A stretch of DNA of 64,000 nt from Gymnorhina tibicen (taxonomy: Eukaryota > Chordata > Aves > Passeriformes > Artamidae), in NCBI GenBank assembly GCA_013399875.1, contig VXAZ01002108.1, positions 502,120 to 566,119 on the forward strand, in the 5' to 3' direction. The notes below the pieces were generated by a model. That model worked only from the letters and a program-made list of their open reading frames with translations. It was not told where the DNA came from and did not search any database. Positions 15,001 through 26,741 of this stretch are shown one piece after another. Within the stretch, counting starts at the first letter, position 1; each line of letters starts with the position of its first letter. The translations under genes and the position numbers were made by a program.

Positions 15001-18000
15001 AGCACTTAGAGATGTGGTGTATCGTATATTTAGCCTGCTCTTTGTATTGTTCATCTTAAAACACGGAGCTGTCTTTTACACAACTGTTCTTACGTATCAA
15101 CTGACAAAACCTGTCTTTCCATTATTTCTGTTGCCAGTTTATAATCTTTTGAATCTTGAAAAGCAGATTTCTTGGGGTGGTTTTTTTTAACTGAAGTCTT
15201 CCATTACAGACAAGAATCAAAATGCTCTGTGAAACCTAGCGTGGATTAGGGAAGTGGCATTGTCAGTGAAAACACTATCTTGTCAGTTCCATCCTGTCTG
15301 AGGGACTGATGGTGTTACAGTTTAAGGGTTTATTGTGTAAATGCTTGTAACTGGAGAAATCTGTGGATTTAGACTATTGGTCCTTTTCCTTATTAGGGAC
15401 CTTTTTTTTCTTGCTTATATCAATAGCTTGTATGTGGTGAAAGCAGCTTGTTGAAGTGCTGTGAAGTAACAGAAGCAGATGTTCTATTTAAAGCTGCTTT
15501 CATTACAAATTCTCTCTTTTATTTATTTTTTATAATTTGCACTGCTTAATCAGACTGACTTTTAACTGCATAGTTCAGTAGCTCACTTGGGTCGGATTTG
15601 TAGATCTGACAGAAAGAAAGGGTGTCCTGTAGAGCAGAGAGACTGCCAAGGATGCAATTTCAGCTGTTTGTGTTGCCTTTTTCTGGGATTTCTGTCGAGT
15701 TAACCAAAGAGAAATAGGCTGTTTGTGTTTGGTCTGGCACACTACTGATCTGTCTCAGATTGTGACAGAGCTGCAGATTTTGTGGATTTAGACAGTTTAG
15801 AAGCATCGTCTCTTCACATGCTGTTTCTGTAGTTAACAGTGTTCAGTTTAGGTCACTTGATCCACTAGTAAAGTTCAAAAGACATGTCTTTTAGTTTTTT
15901 CTTAATCCTTTCTCACAAAGAGAGTCAAATTCCTTTTCTTTTTGAATTTGATTTGCTGTTCATCTCCCATTTATTTACCAGAAACGAATTGTGTGGAGTG
16001 GTCCATGAAGCCAAACCACAGCACTCAGTGATGTATAATCTAAACTGTGGTGACTTGGCAGGGTGAGTCTTGTGGGTGGATAACAACTGGTGTTGTACCA
16101 AACACAAACATTCACGCAGATGACAGCTCCAGATCTTCTTTACACGGGCGTAACTCTCATCTGGAGAGCAAAGATGCTCTGACCAGTCACCACGTTGGGC
16201 CTTGGCTGACAGCTTGGCCACCGTGCGGTTCCTCCTCAGGCTCTGCTTCCTGCATGGTATCAGACATATGGGGTGCCCATCTTCTCTGAAGCAGCAGTTA
16301 ATTATTATTAATTATCATTCCTATTATCACCAAGCTGTCAGCAGCCTTCCCAGTCCTGTAACCCTGGGTCAGCCACCTTCTGACTCCCCCAAATTCATTT
16401 TAAATTGCTTAGTGTGGTCAGCCTGAGCCAGGGAATGCAGTCGTGTCTCACCTGCCTGCAGAGTGAGATAATTAATTTTTTTCAGGAAAATGTTAAACCA
16501 GCTTGATTTTGGGTCAAGGCTTTCAAGGCATTGTGTTTTAGGAATAAAAGTACGGGTCTGATGCATCACCATAAAGTACACCCCTAATCCCTTTAGGACT
16601 TGGTGGGGAAGAGGAGTGGGGACCCTCCTTCACCTATGTACATTGAATGGGATGGTTATTTTCTGAATTTCAGAACAATGGCTCTTGTGATGAGGGATTT
16701 TCCCATACGATTTTAAGGTAAAGGAGGGTGCATGTTACAGGAATTTGGACTAAATGAGCCTTGTTCTGGCTCAGATACACGTCATTAAATAAACTGATGT
16801 TCATGGTACAGCTGATTATAAAGAACTCTGCTTCCAAAGGATGAGTCTGGCAATTACACGAAGTATAGCTCAAGTCAAAGAATTAATTCTGTTTTCATTC
16901 TAGTACCGTAGCATTTAGGGGAGAGAGTTTCCTGGCTTTATATGAGGGTCATCTCTGGGTAGATAATTTGTGGTAAATTACTGAATTTGGCCTCTTTGAT
17001 TTTTTCAAACATTGGGTGGTTTTTTCCATTATTTCTATTTCTGTTGTTACTATTCCTGGTGGAGATTCGGGTATTTTTTTCTGTCACTCTTCCAAAATAC
17101 AGGGAGTTTTTCTAGTTATCTTTGGTCCCTACTGCATTTTTTAAATATATCTCATTTTTGGACAACCGAGGCTTTTTAATGCTGTTTCAGTATAGTTCTT
17201 GACACCTAACAGATTACCAAGTGAAGATAACCTTCATATTGGCAGACAACTTGAGACTTTTATGACAGCTCCTAGTCTCCTACCAGTAGTAGAAATTGCA
17301 ACCAGATTGAGGAAAAGTTGCAAGTAATTTGTTATGACATCCAAAATGTTGTAAAAGCAACAAAATATTTGTTACTATATCCAAACTGGACGTAATTTTT
17401 GGTGAGGTTGTAGAGCCATAGGATGGGAAAGGGATTCTGTGCATGTCCCAGTGGAGCACCCTATGCCACAATTCCTGTCTCCATCACCTGCCCCAGCCAG
17501 GAGGAGCCTGACCCATGCTGGGGACTGCCCTGTGTCCAGCTGGCACAGCCAGGTCCCTGCTCTCTCTCAGCCTTCTTGGGGCTGGATTTGACCTGACGTC
17601 CTGATGGAAACGTTGCTGCCATGCCTGGTTCACAGCTGTCTTCCCCCTGGAATAAACCCCCAGCTCCCCAAGAGACCTTTTCTCCCCCTTCTCTTTTTAT
17701 TTCTCTATCACTTTGTTCCTGCAGATCTTCACAAACTAAATCTCTACAAGAACTTGTTTACAAATAAGCAGAACTGTTCTTGTCACTTTGCAGTAACAAA
17801 AAAATTAATCCTTTTTTGAGAGCAGAGAAACCACAGCAGGGTGAAGATAAAATTGGTTAATGAGACTTTATTCATAGAGAAGAATAATACTGTTGAAGAG
17901 AACAACCTTCTTCAAGGATACTTTCAGGGGTTTTGTGGTGAGAGCAGGGCTGAGGATTGATTCTCCACTGTGTTTTGTGAACTGTGTCTGGGGACTTCAT

Positions 18001-21000
18001 CTCTCCCCTGTGTCACTGGGGCCCCAGGCACTGTTGCAGAACACTGGGAAGGGGTGTGGGTGCACAGGTGTCTGACTAGTCCCTGGAGCCTCTTTGAAGT
18101 GCTGAATGCTGTTCCTGCCCCGGAGCAGCTCTGTAGAGTGCTCCAGCGTCCCCTCTGCAGAGGGTGGGGGTTTACCTCTGTCTTAATGAACAAAATGGAA
18201 GTACTTGTGGAGTCAGCAGGAATTAATTTATCAAAATGGGCTGAGTTCTCTGTCTTATAAAAATATTAATGTGGAAGGAAAAGAATAAATTACAGGAGCC
18301 TCTGATAGAAATGAAGGACCTGGCAGAGTAGAAAGATAAACCCAGGAGATGTTTGCATGGTTTTAGTGGCTGAGAAATTTGCGAGCAGATTGTACTTTTC
18401 AGTAGTGTCAGGATGTGCTTTACAGGTGCTCTGGTTTAGATGTGTAATGGAAAATAGGTTTTAAGTGCTGGAGTGCTGCTGTGGTGAGGAGGGCTGTACC
18501 TCTCACTGGAGAGGGGCCAGGTGAGTGATGCTGGGCTCCCTGGAGAAGGCTTCAACATTCTTCACTTGCCAGAAATTTGGGGAAGAGAGAATACTTTTTG
18601 TTCAGGCTTAAGTGCAGTGTAGATGTAGCTAAATTTTTTCTAGCACCCAAAATAGCCCAGAAGTGGATGTTGTGGTGCATTATGCTGTACAGATACTCTT
18701 TATCTCCCTGTGTGGGTCCTGCAGTAGCCTGAGAGATGCCTATGCTTGCACAGCTAAAGTGACCCCTGCAACAGCAGGGGTGTCTCCCTGGTGTTCCAGG
18801 GATATGTGGCCACCAGAAGGGCTCCCTTAAGAGACTCGAATTACAGTGTGAATTCCATATTCTCACACTGATGTCTCTGGGGAACTGTCTGGGCTTGTTT
18901 CAGGTCCACACTTCATTATGGATGAGTGGGGATGAATGCTGTGTAAGCTGGTTGTTCCATCACAGGGGCCGCTCCTCTTTTCTCCTGTAGGGCCCCTCTC
19001 AAGATAATAATAAAAATGGGAGGTCCTCACCACATTGTACTGGTCTCTAACTGGGGCCTTGGGAAGATGTTCTCTCTGAATCATCAGCAAAAAAGATGTG
19101 TATCAATATCTTCTGGACTTTTTTCTCTGCTAGTATGTCTTACTACATCCTCCAGCTAAAAAGAAGAATAAATTTAAAGTCTGAGCATGTTCAGCAGGAA
19201 TTTGGGATGATTCCACAGAAGCCAGTTATTCAACTTTACATATTTTCCTCAAATTTTCTTTTAGTCTGTCTGCTGAATGGATTTGTCACAGCGACAAAGT
19301 TTTTCAGCCTGGGAAATACTGATTATTTTCCCCCTTTTTGTGGCTGCCTGACCTAGCAGTAGGACAGACATCTGGCAGTGGTGTCTGGGAGCACCCACTC
19401 TCACCTTGGCCTTTGGAGCCACACACCCTGTGGATACCAGTAAAGCATAAAAGCAGTAACATGGGAAACCACAGGGCTACTGCCAGGTAGTTGATGATAT
19501 AAGTTATACAGCTATATAATTTCATTAATAGCAGTTAACTTCATCAGTTCTTTTCAGCCTTGGGTATGAAATTGGCAGCCTGACCACAGTGCTGTCCTTG
19601 ACTTTTTACGGCCTTCCTTAAACATTTCTTCTCAAATTATTGCAATTTCTTAACTCATTCAGCATTTGCACAATTAATTGTCAAATATATTCTTGGCATA
19701 GGAAAAGAAAAACCCCACAATTTTTCTTTAAAATTTGAGTAGTTTTCAACTAGACTTTGACTAAAAGTCAAAGCTCCTGAGTGGATGTCAGGGCTGAGGT
19801 AATGCCAACTCCTGCACCAATTAGGACTAATCAGTGTCATTTAAAAAGGAATTTAGGATCTATCAAACTTGATATGCTTTCCATTAAATAATGAATGTTT
19901 CTGTCTCCGCCCTCTCTGTGGTAGTTGAAGTCTCCTTGGCTCTGTAGGTGGATTTGTCTTAAGTCAGACTAAAACTTTGCAGGTTCTTCTTTCCATCAGT
20001 GAGACATTGTGTAAGTGATAAATGCTAGAGGAAATGGGAGCAAAACCCTCTTCTTTCTTGAGGAAATGACCACAAAACCTTGGATGACTTGGTTTTCTTT
20101 GCCTCCCTTTTGCACTTGATGTAGCTGGATCCATTTTATTGCATCTCTTCGGTGCCACTGTGCAGAGCATTATGGCCATGGAGCTGAGCTGGTGGCTCCA
20201 TGTTCCCAGGGCTCTCACTGAGGAGGGGCTCTGGGCTGGGGAGCCATGGAGGAGAGCCAGCAGTTTACTGGAGGTGGATTGGGAGTGGCTCGTGAGCTGG
20301 GGCAGCATGGGAATGGGTGCCCTCCATCAGTGAGGAAACAGGCCCAGGAGAGCCTCGGCTGTGAGCGGGAGAGGACGGCTCTGCAGGGTGGGAGAGTTTT
20401 AAACTACTGCTTGTTGCCTTCCTTGAAACTGTGCATGACAGTGCCCCCCCCCTCCCCTCAGAGGGGCTCATGTTGGAAGTGCTCTGCAGAGGTGAGTTCT
20501 CAACAACCCGTGACATCAGATTCTTTGTGTTGAGCAGGACCATTCCCCACAGCAGCACAGTAAAGGTTCTGCAGTGCTCTGGGTGCAGCAGAGATGGAGG
20601 GATGGGGGTTTGAACTTCTGTGAACACTTTCCTGGGCTGTTAGTGGGGCCACACGTCTTGTGTTGTCCCATCCCACAGCTGTTTCTGGATGGGAAGTGTG
20701 GATGTGAACATCCAGAGACACGTGTGGGGAGAGGGTCGGGTACTGGCTCAGCAGGTGCTGTTGGCTGCTCGATTCATTCCACCGTGGAATTTTAGCAAAA
20801 ACGTGATCCTCTCTCCCTGCAACTGCTGGACAGAAGGCTGAGCTGTGGGGATGGCTGAGGTGTTTGATGTACACACGCCTCCAGTGCCAGGTTGGTGTCC
20901 AAGCCATTGAACAGATTTTCTCAAATCATTCCAGTATCTTTCAGTAGCAGTAAAGTCTGTGATTCCCTGCAACACCGTTGGAGGCCACGTGGAGCCTCCC

Positions 21001-22747
21001 ATCTAAATTGTCAATTCCTAATGATTTCCTTCATTCTATCACAAAAGACCACTTTCTACAACTTTTAAAAGTTCTTGTGCAAATTAAAATCAGAATTCCA
21101 CTTGAAAAGGTTCTGCGTACATCTGAATAGCACAGCGTCCTGCAGCTGAGCAGAACACAGAAGTTGAAATTTCACAATGTCTGGGCACATCCCTATACAA
21201 GCAGCATCACACAATGGTGCTGAGTGCCCTCCATAGACAGGAGATGCTACAGCTCTCTCTCACTGCCTTCCCAACTTCTGGGAGCACACCTAGCTCAGAG
21301 GCAGGGATGTGCCAGAGCTGCACAGCCTCGGGACAGATGGGCAGGAAATAGTTTGAGGGAAGATGGACAGTACCAACTGGCTTGCTTCATTTAGGAGCCT
21401 TTGGACTCCTTTCTGCTGTTTCTCTGCCACACGGCAGAGCTCTGTGTTTGTCTTGCATCCATAAATGAGGGTGGGGTTGTACAGGGCATCCACCTAAAAA
21501 CCCAGAGTGAGAGGAGCTGTGACACCACGGGGTGAGCTGTGGGCTGGCCTGTGCCAGGTGTGGTGAGCTGGAGTGTCTCTTTTGTAATTGAGTTTGGGGG
21601 GACAGACTGAGAGGGCGTAAGAGGAGGGATGGGAATCAAATGAGATATAGGTTAGGGAATTAAAAAATACTATAAGAGAGGGGAAAACAGGGAAATTTGT
21701 TAATACCAGTCAAGCTGGTTATTTGTTGATTAGGTGGACCACGCATGTCCTGGGAAAAGAAGCCATTAAGGAAAATGGACCAGCCAGCAAGTGGAGAGAG
21801 ATGGGTTGAGGAGGAAACTGCTGGTGCTGCTGTAAAAACCTGGGCTTTGAAGGAAACTTTAGTGTTGGGTGGAAAATCTGAAGTCACTAAAATGGAAAGG
21901 AAGTTGGGAAGCCACAGAAGGCAGAAAGTTCTGCATAAACTTCCTCGGTGATGCTGAGGTGGTAGGAGCCCTGCTCAGGTAGGTGAGGCAGGAAAGGCAG
22001 CTCCTGCCTGCACAGAATGGGCACCTGCGGCAGGACAGCTTCCCCTGGCAGCAGGGCCCTCACTGTTGGTCCTCACTGTTGGTCTCTTGCAGCTTTTTGA
22101 ATCCCTTTCATCACAAAATCGTGTGTGCATCAGGTAAATGAGGGGCCCTGTCTCACTTGTTGTAGTCTTGGTTCAAACCCCAGCGGGTAAGAGAAAAGTG
22201 GCTCTGGGGACTGTGCTGGACTCTGGCTCCTCTCCAGGCTCCCAGCCCCCAGCTGTGTGTGGTCCCACAAATGAACACTCAGCCATTCTCCATGCAGGGA
22301 AGGGGTTTGCTGGTGTTGCAGGATCTATGGGCACAGCCCCTCCTGCAAGTGAGCGTGGCCAGTTTGAGTCCCTGTGTGCCCAGAGCCATTCCAGGGAGGT
22401 CCCCAGGGAGTCCCTGGGCACTGGGATGGGGTGGTGATTGCAGATGGCCCCAGTCCCACAACCCATCAGCTGTGGGCAAGAGCTGATACCTGGGTGGAAA
22501 CCAGAGCTTGTGGATTTCCAGTGCACTGGGCACCAGTGCCCTCCCTTTAAAGAAGTGAATGATTTAAAAACTGCTTTAGTTGAACACCTCCAGTCCATAG
22601 GTTAGGTCTCTCCCAGTTGGGCATAATACTGCTTTCTGTCCCTGACAGCATCCAGCTGTACCCCAGGCTGGGCTGTGTTCCCTGGGGTCTGCCCCTGCTG
22701 GGCAAGGGGCCATGAGTGCTGGACCCAGGGCTGTGTGCCCAGGAAAC
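12031..22747. other. Intergenic DNA, no supported gene
   Basis: I find no exon, RNA gene or clear transposon here. The first 2 kb is AT-rich with two further AATAAA hexamers (12,151; about 12,866) and a (TTTG)n stretch near 13,017. From about 14,580 the sequence alternates between GC-richer and AT-rich blocks (GC-richer near 14,580-14,830, 16,100-16,400, 17,450-17,700 and 20,150-22,740). These give long chance open frames in several reading directions. A run of ten C lies near 20,443. Confidence 0.7.
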
Positions 22748-22792
22748 ATTGAGTTGTAGAACTATTTAAGTTGGGAAAGACCTCTAAGACCA
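22748..22792 (-). mobile_element. CR1 LINE 3' tail, fragment 1 (split by LTR)
   Basis: The sequence TTGTAGAACTATTTAAGTTGG...GACCTCTAAGACCA matches the reverse complement of the avian CR1 3' terminus (ATAGAATGGTTTGGGTTGGAAGG-like). It breaks off at GACCA, where an LTR begins. The element resumes at 23,749 after the LTR. Confidence 0.8.
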
Positions 22793-23748
22793 TGTTGTGG
22801 TTTGACACTGGCCAAAGGCCAGGCACCCACAACAGTCACTCACTTACCCTCCCCTGCCACAGCTGGGCAGAGGAGAGGAAAAAAAAAATTTAACGAAGGG
22901 TTCATGAGTTGATGTAAGGAGCGGGAGAAAAACACTCCTAGGGCAAAACAGGCTCGGCTTAGAGGTACAAAGTGAATTTACTACTAACAAAATCAGAGAA
23001 GGGTAAGGAGAAGTAAAATAACCCCTTAAAAACACCTTTTCTTCCCCCAGCCCCTCCCTCCTTCCCACCAACAGCACAGGGGAAAGGGCTTTGGTCAGTT
23101 CACCACCCGAGATCATCTTCCACTGCTCAGGGAGAGGAGCCCTTCCCATGGGAGACAGTTCTCCATGAACTTCTCCAGCGTGGGTCCACTCTCACGAGCA
23201 GCAGTCCTCCCAAAACTGCTGCAGCGTGGGTCACTCTTTCATGGTGTGCAGTCCTCCAAGGACAGGCTGCTCCAGCCTGCAAGCAGGGCCCTCTCTCTAC
23301 TGGGTCTTCCACTGGAACACAGCCTCCTCCAGGCACCCACCCGCTCCAGCACAGGCACCTCTCCCAGGGGGCTGCAGGGGCACAGCTGCTTCACCATGGT
23401 CTTCCCCATGGGCTGCAGAAGAATCTTGGCTCCAGCGCCTGGAGCACCTCCTCTCCCACCACTGACCTTGGTGTGTCGATGTTGTTTCCCTCGCATGTTC
23501 TCACCTCCTCCTCTTCTCTGGCTAGGAAAGAATTGTGCCTGCTTTGTTTTGATTTTCTTCTTATATATTTATCACAGAGGTGTTACCAGCCTCTCTCACT
23601 GGCCCAGTTTTGGCCAGAGCCTGTCCGTCTTCAGAGCCATCAGGGGTTGGCTCTGCTGGACATGGTGGGAAACTTCCAGCAGCTTCTCACAGGAGCCACG
23701 TTTGTGGCCCCCCTGCTACCAAAAACCAGGCCCTGCAAATCTAACACA
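22793..23748. mobile_element. Solo endogenous-retrovirus LTR nested in a CR1
   Basis: This is a 956-bp unit beginning TGTTGTGGTTTGACACTGGCC and ending ...TCTAACACA, so it has TG...CA termini. It is flanked by a perfect 5-bp target duplication, GACCA (22,788-22,792 and 23,749-23,753). The interior carries irregular tandem copies of a TCCAGCGTGGGTCC-type motif between about 23,170 and 23,430. I associate this structure with a large LTR family of passerine class III-like (ERVL-type) elements. No internal retroviral genes are present, so it is a recombined solo LTR. A 206-codon open frame on + (23,165-23,785) runs out of the LTR into the CR1 and is a by-product of the repeat composition. The transcriptional direction is uncertain; minus is slightly favoured. 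Confidence 0.88.
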
Positions 23749-24180
23749 GACCATCAAGTCCAACCACTACCACAGCACTACCTAGGCCACCACTAAGCTA
23801 TGTCCAAGGGCCCAATCTACATGTCTTTTAAATCCCTCCAGGAATGGGGACACCACCACTGCCCCAGGCAGTGCCCTGTTCAGTGCTTGACAACGCCTTA
23901 GAGAACATTCACAAATATCCAATCTAAACCTTCCCGGGCACAATTGGAGGTCATTTCCTTTCATCCTGTCACTTGTTACCTGGCACAAGAGGCCGACTGC
24001 CACCTAGCTACAACCTCCATTCAGGCAGTTCTAGAGAGTTATAAGGTCCCCCTGAGACTCCTTTTCTCCAGGCTGAGCCTCCCAGCTGCTTCTCTTTGGG
24101 CTTGTGCTCCAAACCCTTCCCCAGCTTCATGGCCCTTCTCTGGACATGTTGGAACACCGCTCAGCTGCCTTGCTCCATTT
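23749..24180 (-). mobile_element. CR1 LINE 3' region, fragment 2 (continuation)
   Basis: Directly after the LTR the CR1 resumes with GACCATCAAGTCCAACCACT. It continues through CCACCACTGCCCCAGGCAGT-, CCTGTCACTTGTTACCTGG- and CTTTTCTCCAGGCTGAGCCTCC-type blocks, all reverse-complement landmarks of the avian CR1 3' region. It fades out near CTTGCTCCATTTCC. Together with 22,748-22,792 it forms one truncated CR1 in minus orientation. Confidence 0.85.
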
Positions 24181-26329
24181 CCCACCTGCCCCATGGGAGG
24201 CAGGGAAAAGGATTTAGGTCTGTTCGGAGTAAATGGCTGCAAGGTGGTGGAAGAAAGTCTTTAACTGGGGTTGGCTCGAGGGTGCTGTCCCCAGGGCACA
24301 GCATTTGGTGAGGTTGGGCAGATTAGTCCCACCAGGTATCATCTGACATTCATACTTTGTCAGGCTGGGCTCTATCCCGTGAGTGGCTGTCTGTCCATCC
24401 CACAGACATCTGTCCTGCTTTCCATGCCCTGGAGCCCCTGGATGTGAATACTCCCACCATCTTGGCACAGGGCACTGCTGGCTGGAGAGGAAACCCACTG
24501 TATTCTGGGCTTGTGACAGAAGTCTGCAAAGGTTTTGTGACCTTTCTTGATGGTTCAGGAAGGGGAAAGAAAAAAGGTGGATTTTTTTTTAAATGCTTTG
24601 TTCTTGCTCTGGGGTTCTGCAGCCTTTCAGGCACCTGAGTAAATGTTTGTTCTGATGAACTGCTCACTCTGCATCTCTGTGGTCAGACTGAAGTGGTTTG
24701 TGCTGGGTCACTAATAAAAAATAGGTATTTGCATTTCTGTTCCGAACTGTGTTCAAAGTACCAGGCACAAGTGATGGCACTCAGTGAGTGATTACCGCGT
24801 TTCATTGCTTGGCCTGTGACTCCTGTCTGTCTGCTGCTTTGATGCCAGATCTCCAAAAAGGCCCAGAACTCACCTGGGGATGGGTTTTTAAATGTGCATC
24901 ATCTAATTCAAGTACAAAGCAGATGAACAGTCTTATAAATGTGATCAGTCACTCAGGTGCTAAAGTTAAAGCAGTATCTCTTTGAAAATCCAAATACTTG
25001 TTAATCTTCAACCAGAGCTGCTGACTGCTGTGTTTTTTCCCAATTTATTTATTTTTAATATCTAGCTACTAGTATGGCAGCACTCCACTCTTCAATACCA
25101 GGGGGAAAACCTGTGCAGCCTTGCTGGCAAGAATGTCTGGGGAAAGCAGTGTGATTTGTGTTTGTGCACGAGCAGTGACAGAATTGAAGTGTAAATAAGC
25201 GTTCAGGCTGTGTAAATCTGCGCTGCACGAGGTGCTGCTTGGTGGTAAATCCCTGTGTCCCAGAGGGAGGAGGCAGCAGGAGCCTGTCTGGGCTCTGGCT
25301 CTCTGTGGAGCAGAGCAGTGGATGAGGAAGGAAGCAGTGAACACACAGATTTCCCCCTGCCCTAGGTGAGACGCTGTCGCTTTGCAGTTGTGGGGTCTGC
25401 GCTGCCCTGTGGCTGAGCCCGTGGTGATCCCACTGCAGGGGTGCTCCGGGACATGCTCCATGGCTGTGCCTTGTGCCCCTGGGACATGGAGGGAGGATTT
25501 CAGCTTGTCAGGGATTAGTGAGTTAAGTCTGGATAGGGGCCCAGAACAACGGGGGCAGCACTGCTGGGACAGTCCTGTAGTCCCCTAAAATGGACTTTGT
25601 TTCCTGGCATTGGTGAAGATACTGAAATTGCCCCAAGGAGCCCTGCAGTAGGAGCCCCTCTTCCTAGGAAATGCACTTAAACCTCTTTGCAGCTCACACT
25701 CAGCAAGCACTGAGTGGAAGGGTAAACTCCTTCCCCACCTAGCTCCCTCAATAGCTGTAGCTGGGGAGAACCAGTTTTTAATCCAGGACGAATTTTGCTA
25801 GGGAAGAAAGGAGGCCAGTTCCAGAAAGGAGAGGTGAGATGCTGGGCAGAGGTTTGGCCTCTGCAGCTGAGGGCTGTTTCCAGAGAAAAGGCATATTTGC
25901 AGAACAGTCCAGAAATAGCGGTGTGATCTGTATGCATGACCCTTGCTCCCTGCCGAGACATTTGGGGTGGCTTAGCCATTTAAAATATTTTAGGCACAGA
26001 GCAACATCAGCTGCCATCAAAGTTTGCACAGAGGAGCAAGAAGTGTCTGGGCATGGCAGCAGCAGCAGCCCTGAGCCCTCTGCCCACAACTGCAAACCAG
26101 GCATGCTGTGTTTGCAAGCACTGAAGTCTAATATTAACATCTTTAACTTATTTATGTTTGGAGTGCAAGTATGATGGAGAGAAAAACAGTTAAACTTTTC
26201 CTAATCCTTTTATTTGTTCCCCCTCCTGCTCAAGCCTGGCTTTCCCAAGGGAGCCACAGCTCAGCCCTTTCCTATTCTCCTTTCACGGAAGGGGACGAGG
26301 CAAGGCAAGTCCCACACCCAGATGAAAAA
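24181..26329. other. Intergenic DNA, no supported gene
   Basis: This is unique-looking, moderately GC-rich sequence. Open frames of up to about 130 codons occur on both strands but overlap each other, start in poor context and resemble no family I know. No RNA gene or repeat family is evident. Confidence 0.65.
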
Positions 26330-26741
26330 TAATGCAAAGAGAGATGCTCAGAGGCCTGGAGGCCCTCTCCTATGGAGACATGCTGAGAGATGGGGCTGTT
26401 CAGCCTGGAGAAGAGAAGGTTCCAGAGAGACTTTATAGCACCTTCTGGCTGGAGAGGGGCTTTTGACAAGGGCATGCAGTGATAAAATAAGGAGAATGGC
26501 TTTAAATTGTCAGAGGGTGGGTCTAGATGAGATATTAGGAAGAAATTCTTCCCTGTGAGGATGGTGAGGCACTGGCACAGGTTGCCCAGAGAAGCTATGG
26601 CCCCATCCCTGGAAGTGTTCAAGTTGGATGGGCCCCTGAGGAACCTGGTCTGGAGGAAGACGTCCCTACCCATAGCAGGAGGTTGGAAGTTGATGATCTT
26701 CAAGGTCCCTCCAGCCCAAACCATGCTATGATTCTATGATT
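26330..26741 (+). mobile_element. CR1 LINE, 5'-truncated copy with intact 3' end
   Basis: Landmark blocks of the avian CR1 3' region appear in order: GGCTGTTCAGCCTGGAGAAG, then GAAGAAATTCTTCCCTGTGAGG, then GCACTGGCACAGGTTGCCCA, then CCATCCCTGGAAGTGTTCAAG. The copy ends in the family's ATTCTATGATT-type terminal repeat (26,728-26,741). CR1 is the dominant bird LINE. It has no poly(A) tail and is usually truncated, as here (about 410 bp retained). Confidence 0.93.

Noticed and set aside
17604..17700. Possible LTR-like segment (GGAATAAACCCCCAGC)
   Set aside because: Only a short resemblance to an LTR 3' part. I could find no TG...CA boundaries or target duplication.
23165..23785. 206-codon + strand open frame
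   Set aside because: It lies almost entirely in the solo LTR and runs out into the CR1 flank. It arises from the low-stop repeat ladder of the LTR, not from a gene.
26272..26724. 150-codon minus-strand open frame
   Set aside because: It is the antisense reading of the CR1 3' region, and CR1 does not code on that strand.
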